Both the position numbers and the translations under genes were made by a program. A stretch of DNA of 64,000 nucleotides from Lasiosphaeria ovina (taxonomy: Eukaryota > Ascomycota > Sordariomycetes > Sordariales > Lasiosphaeriaceae). The notes beneath the pieces are model-generated. The model had not been told where the DNA came from. It did not search any database and saw only the letters and a list, made by a program, of their open reading frames with translations. Every line of letters starts with the position of its first letter. The stretch's first letter is position 1. Below are positions 56,519 to 64,000 of the stretch, in pieces. The stretch lies in contig JAULSN010000004.1 of the NCBI GenBank assembly GCA_033439765.1, positions 1,188,001 to 1,252,000 on the forward strand, read 5' to 3'.

Positions 56519-58022
56519 CTAACTACCAGCAGGTGGAGTAGGAACACCAGCAACACCAGCAGTTGCAGTACGAGCAGCCGCCGTGGGCAGCATGCGCGGC
56601 AGCCCGTCGAGGACGTGGCGAACGGTCTGGATCCAGCAGCCCATGGCGGCGAGCTGGCTCGTGAAGGCCGGCACCTCGCGACTATCCCACACAATCTCGC
56701 AGTTGCTGCCCGCGTACACGATGACTCCGTAGTGGATGTGGATGAAGGCGGTCGCGGGGCCATGCGGCAGCAGCGCCGCCAGGTCACCCGGCGACATCAG
56801 GACACGGGTGCTGTTGGCTGCACATTTGGTTCGTTAGCTCTGTTTGATTGAGACTCTAGTGGCGAGAAAGAAACGGACAGAAAAAAAGAAAGAGAGAGAG
56901 AGAGAGAAGAAACTCACCGTCAACCCCCCGCTGACACCCCAGCGCCTGCCTGTCCAGAATCACCCGGAAGTTGGTCGGCATCCCCGGCACACAGATGACG
57001 CTGGAGTGGTAGCGCCCCCGCGCCTGCAGCGTGAACTCGATGTTGTCGGTGCGGAGCTGCACCATGCCCGCCAGTTCCCGGGCCGAGTACATGGCCACGT
57101 ACGCTTGGGACAGCAGAGTAGATAGGAAATCCACCTTCAGGTGCCTCGGTCTCACGGTGGCTGGTTCATTGCTCGTGCCGGTGCTAGTGTTGTCATTGCG
57201 GGTGTTGGTGTGAGTGTTGTTGCTGGTGCTGGTGCCGGTATTAATGCTGGCGTTTTTGGGGGCTGAGCTCGGCAGTGGGTGTCGGAGTGTAGATGCGGGC
57301 GTAGATGTAGAGGTAGACCTAGATGTGTATAGGGGTAGAAATATAGATGCGCCACTCGGTGTTTCCATATGCGGCGGTATGGGGCGTACCGGGGCTGGGA
57401 CGCGCAGATCGAGATCGACCCTGTCGGCTTGCGGCGGCGGCGGCGGCGGTGGCGGCGGCGGATGTTGCACGAGAACGCCCTGGCCGGGCACAAGGGTTAC
57501 CCTCTCTGCATAGAGATGGGGCACGATCTTGCATCTGAGGACTGCTGGCAGGTCGGCCCGCCTGTCTCGGTAGATGAGGTGGCCGATAATGGTCTTGTGT
57601 TCCTGCTTGGAGGGTGGGTTGTGGGTGACGTACGTCTTGACGTACGATGCCCTGAACAGGCTGAGGTCGGCCAGCTGTTTGGCCGTGTTGGCGATGGCGA
57701 ACAGCTGCAGCTCGACCGAGCTGAGGGCCGCGAGCTGGACCATCAGCTTCTCGCCCCCGCTCCGCTGGGCCTCGGCTGCCGTGAACTTCTTGAAGGCCAG
57801 GATGTTTGCCCTCCGGCAGTTGGAGAGGCCGTCCCCCTCGAACGCCGCCGATGCCACCTCCAGCCTGGCCAGCAAGTTGGCCTTCCAGGTCTCGGCCATT
57901 ATATGCCGCCTGTAGGACGCAATCTTGGCTCGCGTGTACGTGCTGACCATGGCTTCGCCTCGGAGGCTGAAGATGGTCGCATCCGAGTCGCCGGCCGAGT
58001 GCTCCGTCGTCTCCGGGTCCAT
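56519..58022 (-). CDS. Unknown protein with poly-Pro linker
   Basis: Two exons (58022-56918 and 56817-56519), 467 residues. ATG 58022 starts MDPETTEHSAGDSDATIFSL; the frame is open upstream but begins with TTG. The N-terminal 190 residues are helical and charged (TYTRAKIASYRRHIMAETW, FKKFTAAEAQRSGGEKLM, LSSVELQLFAIANTAKQLAD, HKTIIGHLIYRDRRAD). A run of ten prolines follows (ending near 57437), then a Thr/Ser/Asn-rich low-complexity part. An ordered C-terminal domain spans the intron: FLSTLLSQAYVAMYSARELA, FTLQARGRYHSSVICVPGMP, FRVILDRQALG, ALLPHGPATAFIHIHYGVIVY and LAAMGCWIQTVRHVLDGLPR. I do not recognise the family. The intron contains a GA-repeat tract at about 56890-56907. Confidence 0.65.
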
Positions 58023-58664
58023 TAGCTGATGCTCGAGCCTGTGGCAACAAACACCGGAGAGAAAGTTTGATAGTGAGTAAAGCTGACTTGCGGTGAGAGG
58101 AAAGGGATAAATGGAAAGTTTGAGGACAAGGCGACTAACTGCAGGTGGGATGTGCTGGGAGAAATCATGTCTCACCAAGTCGTGCTTGCTGCGAGGACAG
58201 GGGGCTTGCTTTGTGGGGATGCTAGTCCCGGTCCCGGTCCCGGTCCCATCTCGAGAGGCTGGCTGCCTGGCCAGAGTTGACGTTACATCGCAGGCGACCA
58301 GGAGAGTATGTGACCAGATGCAGAGTCAAACTCTACCTGGGAACTATGAGATGTCGATACGCCTGCGAGCGGCTTGCTAGTTGCTCGTGTCTTCGGAACA
58401 GGGCACGCGGCGGCGAAAGTCTTACGGCCGTCAGGGCGACAGGTAGAGCAGCCAAGTGCACTCGACGTCTCTGCGGATATAGCCGTTGATACTAACCGCG
58501 GGGGCTAGTGCTTGTCAACGCACGTAGTCCAGTCTAGCGCATGCTAGGCGGGTGCAGGTGGGTGTAGCACTTGACAAGTGCAAACCGCGTGTATGCAGGT
58601 CAACTATTGTTTCCCTGAACGTTTCCGTTCAGCATGTGGAGAGACAGAATGCATGCATTATGCA
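58023..58664. other. Divergent intergenic region
   Basis: Promoters of the leftward gene (start 58022) and the rightward gene (start 58665). Contains a GGTCCC repeat at 58226-58247. Confidence 0.5.
58226..58247 (+). repeat. GGTCCC hexanucleotide repeat
   Basis: About three and a half tandem copies in a divergent promoter region. Confidence 0.8.
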
Positions 58665-59213
58665 ATGGACAGGAGCAGAAAACAACATAAGAAGCGAGAT
58701 TTGCCGTCCATTATATCCTCTTCTGATCTCTCTCCAAGTCATCCTAACCTCTCCAGTACTCAAGACAAAGCTTCAGCCAGCTCTCGCGAGACCCCCAACA
58801 CTTCCATGACCGTTGTGCCCAAGAGTAAGCGCCAGAACTTCCAGACCCAGAACACCCCGGTCCCCTGCTAATTAACGCGCTGCTTCTCCTTAGACAGCAA
58901 GATGAACATGACGACCCCTCCCCCAGGGGTGCAGCAGCTATCGTTGACCATCGCGGCGCAGCAGGAGCAGATCGCCACCATGCAACGGTTCCTTCGTGAG
59001 CAGACGAAGCTCATCGACGAGCTGCACACTCAGGTGCGGATCCAGCAACAGACGCTCCGCCGTTGCGCCGGCGTCATCGACTGGCTGTCGAAGGAGGCCG
59101 ACGACGACGCTACCTTGATCGAGGACGTGGAGCAGCTCACCATTAGCCCCCGCGCCGGTAGTTGCCGACACCACAAGGTCTTCTGCCCGCACCTCTGGAC
59201 CTGGTCTAGCTAG
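58665..59213 (+). CDS. Small coiled-coil protein
   Basis: Exons 58665-58824 and 58894-59213 give 159 residues. The junction (GTAAGC donor, CTCCTTAG acceptor) is in phase 1. An in-frame ATG at 58806 (MTVVPK) is an alternative start. The N-terminus is basic then Ser-rich (MDRSRKQHKKRD). The centre is a long heptad-type helix: LSLTIAAQQEQIATMQRFL, EQTKLIDELHTQVRIQQQT, then a second helix VIDWLSKEADDDATLIEDVE. The tail holds a Cys/His pair (SCRHHKVFCPHLW). An oligomerising adaptor is plausible; the family is unknown. Confidence 0.6.
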
Positions 59214-61146
59214 GTAGCTAAGCCGTAGGCTGTGCAAGGTGGGCAGAGACAGGCACAGTATCCACCTGTTCTTTTCTATCATACTTAGGGTGTGGGGGGA
59301 CCAGGCTAGACCAGTGAGGATGCACTGGTCATCATTGCCTCTCTCGTAACTGGCTGGAAGTGGCTGTGAGCATGCCAGCCAACCGTAACGAGAGAGACAA
59401 CAGAAAGCAGAGAGCAAACATGTGTACCTACTGTACAGTGCATAGGTGCCTGGAGAACCACTGCCAGGGACAGCAACAGGCAGAGCAGGTCAAGCAATGG
59501 AACCAGATTTAGCCCCACCACATTTGCGTCTTTTTAGTCATACTCCCCCTTCCCCGATTCAATGATTACCCTTCCATGCCACAAGCCCACGCCCTAGATG
59601 GACGGGAGGCGTCTGTAGATTCGGGTACCGGGAAAGCTAACTGGCCCAGCCCAGCCTAGGCTATCTCGCCAAGAGCATGTGATGGGCGTTTTTCACCTCT
59701 GACATGTGTGCTAAGCCGTGATGTCCGTGGAGCCCAGTGCTGTTTGCTTTGTGTGACTGAGATGCGGCCGCATCTCCCTGGCGCCTATCGAGTGGTGGGC
59801 TAGACTAAGAAAATGACTTACCGCGTTCTGGATGGCGGCGGCAGCTTGTGACCGGTCGGTCAACTGCCAGTTCACCGCTACTCTCATCCAAAGACTCATT
59901 GCCAGCTCCTGGTCAGACTGAGCGTCGCCGTTGATTAATTATAGCACAGCTGGTTGTCAACCACACCCAGCCGGCTCTTCACCACCAGTCCTGCAGTCAA
60001 CGCCGTGCTCAAATCACGACAGGAAGCTAGCCGTGCACCGATCCTCAATATGGCAGGTGGAGCATGCCGGAGCAGACAGGCTCGGCTCTCCTCGGCCAAA
60101 AGTTGAAGCGCGAAGGGACTGTCTTCAGCCAGCGAAACCCCAGGCCAAACGTTGACGCCACCGCAGCAAAAAAACTCGACAAGGAGCGGGGTTCCAGTTC
60201 CATTTCCACACAAGACATGCGGGCGTTTGCGGTGTGCTTTGTGTGGGCGATCCCTCCGTCTCGGCCTCCGTCTCGGCCTCTTTGTGGTGCATCGCCATGC
60301 GGGACGGTTTGCTTTGTTTGTCGCGCGTGGTTTGTCCAGGAGCTATTGACAGACCACTGCTTCTTGTTTGCTATGCTGTTCAATGACAGCTATTGTGAGC
60401 CGCGATTCCCTTCATTTTCCGGGCTCTGAACAGGAGCTAAGGGTGGAAATGGGCGGGAGCGGCCGGCGGATCCGGGCCGAACTTTGACGAATGGTATGCG
60501 GGAGGTTGGAACGATGCTACGGGTAGTTTAACGAGGTAGGTACTGTAACTACAGTTGGCTACCTACCTTAGAGATATATATCCTCCGCTGTGTCTCTCTT
60601 CTGTCGTCTGCTAATGAGGTTCTGGGAATCTAGGGTACGTCGAGTGGCGACTAGGCATTATCCAGCATTATTGTGAACCTATGCGAGTGAGATGTTGGGC
60701 TGCCAAAGCACCATTGATTCCCTTATCACGCACGGCCGGTCTATACAGCTAGCATTTGGTTACCATAATGATTTAGAAGGCGAGCAAGATTTGCTTACTC
60801 TCGGAACTCGAAGACTCCGAATACGGAACCTCAACGAGCAAATATTATTATAAAGCTGTAGCGAGAGCACAGATGCGAAACTTGGATAGAAATAATCGTT
60901 ACCATTACATTACTAGAAAGGGTATTTCCTACGCCTACTACCGGTGCCAAGAAGCATGCCGACTCTGCAGAAAAGAAACAACAACCCCTCGTAAAACCTT
61001 TGGATTCTCGCGCTGGTGGTGGCTCCATCTGTTTCCGCCACAGCCGCCTCACCCCACACTCACTCGCATGAAAACAAATCAAACCATCCAAGCATCAATT
61101 TCGTTCATTGCAATCATGGCCATGGAACCGTGGAATTTCTCCGCCC
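59214..61146. other. 1.9-kb convergent intergenic region
   Basis: 3' regions of two converging genes. Short overlapping frames at 59931-60429 lack motifs. 60540-60900 is AT-richer. Confidence 0.55.
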
Positions 61147-62400
61147 CTAAACCATATTGTCGCCGGCACCCCTAACGCCGCCGGGGCCAACGGGTTTCCT
61201 AGTGAAGACGCCTCCGCCGTTGGCGCCGCTGCCGACGGGCACCGCGTCGTGGTGGCCGTTGTGATGGCCGTTGTGCAGGTGGTCGCCGGCAAAGCCGTGC
61301 TCGCCGGTGAAAGGGAAGCCGGCGCCGCTGGCGCCCCAGCCGACGCGGCGCGTGAAGGTAGCGCCGGCCAGCTCGGGGGCGCCGCCGTAGGGCAGGGGAG
61401 TCACTCTGCTGAGAGGGATGTGGTTCCAGCGCCAGTCCCAGATCGAGGCGTACGTCATGCGGTAGGCACTGAAGGCCATGACGGTGCCGATGGTGGCGCC
61501 GGCGAGGATGTCGTACCAGTTGTGGAACTCGTCGATGGTCAGGGCGCCGCCGATCAGGCAGGCGCCGAGGATGGGGGCCCAGATGGCGACGAGCTTCCAC
61601 ATGGCCGGGTGGTAGTTGGAGAAGACCTTGAGCTTGGCGTTGAGGTACAGCGACAGGTAAACGAAGCCGGCGAAGGCAGCCGTGGTGTGGCCGCTGGGCA
61701 TGCTCTCGAGCGAGTCGTTGATCTCCTTCTGGTCGCCCGTGCAGATCTCGCGCGTGTAGTAGATCTGGGTGAAACCCTTGGCGTTGTATCCCTCGCCCGT
61801 GATTCCGGGCGCGTTGGAGGCCAGCGACACGTCGGGCTGGCACACGGTCAGGAAGTGGGGCCGCAGGCCGCCGATGAGCCACTTGACAAAGACCTGGAAG
61901 ACGGCGGCCGTGATGAGGCTGTAGAGCAGGCCGATGATGGCGTTGTTGGCGTCCCAGAAGGAGCGGATGCGGACCTGCATGACGAGGATGAGGAAGATGG
62001 GGATGATGGAGGCGAGGAAGGCGGCGAGCCAGATGGGGATGATCTCCTTGCGCATGGGATAGGCGAATTCGGGATACACAACCTCGCCGTCGGTGAAAGT
62101 AACGGCGAAGGAGCGCGTTGGGGCCGGCTTTGCCCAGTAGACCTATTTAGACACAAAGTGTCAATTGGTGCGGCGACAGAATGAGGAGGTGTTTAGAGAG
62201 AAACGTACGCCCAGACCGATGGCGCCCATGGCAGCCATTGTGACAATGTCGAGCCAGGTAGCCCTGACCCACTGGCCAAAGCTCGGCCTGGTCATCATGG
62301 TGTAGGGCTCGCGATGGGCGCGATTACCGTGGCCGTTGGCGGCGGCGGCGTTGGGAGCAATAACGGGGCCATTTCGGGGTTGGCGGTTGAAGAGGCCCAT
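61147..62400 (-). CDS. PAP2-family lipid phosphate phosphatase (DPP1/LPP-like)
   Basis: Two exons (62400-62209 and 62142-61147), 395 residues. Six membrane helices are visible, for example IWLAAFLASIIPIFLILVM, AIIGLLYSLITAAVFQVFV, FAGFVYLSLYL, LVAIWAPILGACLIGGAL and ILAGATIGTVMAFSAY. The three phosphatase motifs are in order: C1 KWLIGGLRP (K151..R158-P159), C2 PSGH (213-216) and C3 HNWYD (H271, D275). At the C3 position normally held by Arg (six before the His) this protein has Leu265 in ALTIDEFHNWYD. The expected activity is dephosphorylation of diacylglycerol pyrophosphate, phosphatidate or lysophosphatidate in a vacuolar, Golgi or ER membrane, inferred from the family. The C-terminal tail is His/Gly-rich (HLHNGHHNGHHD). 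Confidence 0.9.
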
Positions 62401-63566
62401 CGTGATGGTCGGCCTGGGGGGGATCTCGCAAAGACTCGCGACGACCGGGTGGATGCTGGCAGAAATGCCCGAGTCTGGGGACGGCGAAGCAAAGCTAGAA
62501 TCGAGTGCAGAGGAGCAAAGACGAACCCGACAAAACTAACAAGACGTTCGGGCGGTTTTGTATTGTGGACGGAGGTTCCTGGCGCAGTCAAGCTTTCCAG
62601 CCAAGGCAAGGGAACGCACGCCAGTCCAAGCTAGTGTGACCGGCTGCCGTCCCAGGTCGGGCTGTACTCGTTACACGTAGCTGCATCGCGATCGGGCTGT
62701 TTATGACCTGACGTCATCAAACAACCAGATTGGGGGAAAGGAGCAGGTGTGCCCGCGTGCAAAGGGCACGACATGGCTGGTCTGTGCTCTCCGGCTCCTC
62801 TCTATGGTGGACCATTGATACATGAAACGCCTTTAACCCAATTGCACGTTGCACTGCAATGGAGAAGGAAAGGCACAGGCAGAAATGCGTTGGTGTTGCA
62901 AATGATGAAAGAGGAAGGGAGCGTCAAGCCAAATGAGCCGTCGATTGGCCAGCCGGTGACATCATGTGTCATCAGGCCCCGCATTTCTCAATGCCAAGCC
63001 CCTGAAAACTTGGCATGCTCGAGGGCAAGCGGGAACCTGGAAGCTTAGCTCCGGCCGCTACCGATGCCTCTGGCTGCTGTAACCTGTAACCGGACGAACC
63101 TGTCCGACCAGAAAACCATCCGAACAAAGAATATTTCAATATTGCCAATCTTGAATATTAGAAGTTTGTGCTTCATGTTTTGTGAGTATTTTTTGTACTT
63201 CGGGGGGTCTTCAATTAAAACACTTGGAAGTTCTCGCATTGCCCTTCGGTCTTGATTTGAGTCGTGGTGTGTAACTGGGCAGAGAGAGCAAATGCCCGGC
63301 CCTCTGGGTACCAAGAAAACAACATGAAAGTGAAAATGAAAATGAACCAAAAAGCTCCCAATCAATATTGTGGTTAGGTTATCGACTGAGCCAGAATATA
63401 CAAAGCAGGAGAGTGGATTAATCAGGTAACTAAGCAACGGCTATATCGACAATAACAACCATCAAGACTTTGGAAATGCACAAATAAATAAAAACAAACA
63501 GTAAAGCAACACATCAACCACAAAGTGCTTGAGCCGCTCACCCAACCCTCGTCACACGACCGTCTC
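62401..63566. other. Intergenic, PAP2 promoter side
   Basis: Contains the PAP2 promoter on the left and the 3' region of the last gene on the right. No supported exon. Confidence 0.6.
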
Positions 63567-64000
63567 TCAGACCGCCTTCTTGCCGGTGGTATGGGGTACC
63601 GAGGGAGTGATAGGGACCGACGTTGATGTGCCACCTCCCTTAGGGCTGCTAACGGACGACGTGCTGCCGCCGACAACAGGGATCGACGGGCCGGTGGGCA
63701 AGTGCGACTTGACTGGCACCGGAGCAGGATTCGTAGTCGGTGTCGAGATAGGGACCGTGGTGGTCTTGCCCGTGGTCCCGGTCGACCCGCCGCCGCCGCC
63801 GCCGCTGCCGCCGCTGCCGCCGCTGCCGCCTCCGCCACCGCCGCCGCCTCCACCACCTCCCCCGAGGCCACCACCTCCGCCTCCACCGCCACCGCCGACA
63901 GGGACCGCGGGATCCTGCACTACGAGATAGGATATCAGCCAGTAGTGCCCGGTGGGGTCTTGGACGATGCGGTGGGAGTAAGCCCCGAACAGGTCGTCAG
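63567..64000 (-). CDS. C-terminal end of a Gly-rich protein, partial
   Basis: The minus-strand frame enters the window at 63998 and runs to a stop at 63567-63569. The visible N-terminal part is ordered: DDLFGAYSHRIVQDPTGHYW then LISYLVVQDPAVPV. It is followed by about 35 residues that are almost only Gly with a few Ser, and a Thr/Ser/Pro-rich tail ending TGKKAV. The ordered part faintly resembles the last strands of a glyoxalase/PhnB-like VOC fold (DPxGHxWxIS), but too little is visible to name it. The Gly run is encoded by GC-only repeats at about 63785-63900, where length errors are likely. Confidence 0.55.
   Translation of the reverse strand, partial: DDLFGAYSHRIVQDPTGHYWLISYLVVQDPAVPVGGGGGGGGGGLGGGGGGGGGGGGGSGGSGGSGGGGGGSTGTTGKTTTVPISTPTTNPAPVPVKSHLPTGPSIPVVGGSTSSVSSPKGGGTSTSVPITPSVPHTTGKKAV
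63785..63900 (-). repeat. GGN repeat encoding poly-Gly
   Basis: Imperfect GGC/GGT/GGA repeats inside the partial gene at the right edge. Confidence 0.85.

Overview
The window reads as nuclear DNA of a filamentous ascomycete (Pezizomycotina, probably a Sordariomycete). Genes are mostly GC-rich at third codon positions and carry short GT..AG introns of about 40-260 nt. The families present are typical of this group: a Clr5-domain protein, a Pth11-like/rhodopsin-fold membrane protein, a DUF3433 membrane protein, a fungal CorA-like transporter, an MFS anion:cation symporter-type permease, a cytochrome P450, DUF3237 and several small Cys-rich secreted proteins. One tRNA gene carries a tRNA intron. 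There are no operons, Shine-Dalgarno sites or CRISPR arrays. All exon models below were built by hand from frame continuity, splice signals and family motifs; none was tested with RNA data.

Layout, left to right. 1-4.5 kb: 3' end of a GNAT acetyltransferase, a HotDog thioesterase (-), tRNA-Ala(CGC) with an intron (-), a DUF829/TMEM53-like hydrolase (+) and a small secreted protein (+). 6-13.1 kb: a three-repeat Cys-rich secreted protein (+), a nine-exon CorA-like protein with a 9-nt microexon (-) and a four-exon MFS transporter (-). 13.1-20.1 kb: a gene-poor stretch whose right third is AT-rich. 20-30.5 kb: a Clr5 protein (-), a SET-domain protein with an N-terminal signal or anchor (-), an intronless P450 (+) and a Cys-rich secreted protein (-). 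32.8-38.4 kb: a DUF3237 secreted protein (+), tRNA-Glu(CTC) (-), a DUF3433 protein (-) and a degenerate tRNA-Ala copy (+). 40-49.2 kb: a BTB-like protein (+) followed in the same frame, after one TGA, by a membrane-protein-like reading frame; then a Pth11-like 7TM protein (-) and a Ser/Pro/Gln-rich protein with an overlapping uORF (+). 49.6-54.1 kb: two tandem genes built from repeated secreted-domain units (-), one with an in-frame TAG, then a frame-broken helical-repeat remnant and a small unknown ORF. 54.4-64 kb: a TauD-type dioxygenase (-), an unknown two-exon protein (-), a small coiled-coil protein (+), a PAP2 lipid phosphatase (-) and the C-terminal end of a Gly-rich protein leaving the window (-).

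There is no biosynthetic backbone enzyme next to the P450, the dioxygenase or the transporter, so I do not call a metabolite cluster. The most unusual content is the modular secreted gene pair at 49.6-52.2 kb, where unit boundaries coincide with phase-2 introns placed after a proline, the TGA-separated continuous frame at 42.35 kb, and the SET-domain protein with a predicted secretory N-terminus.
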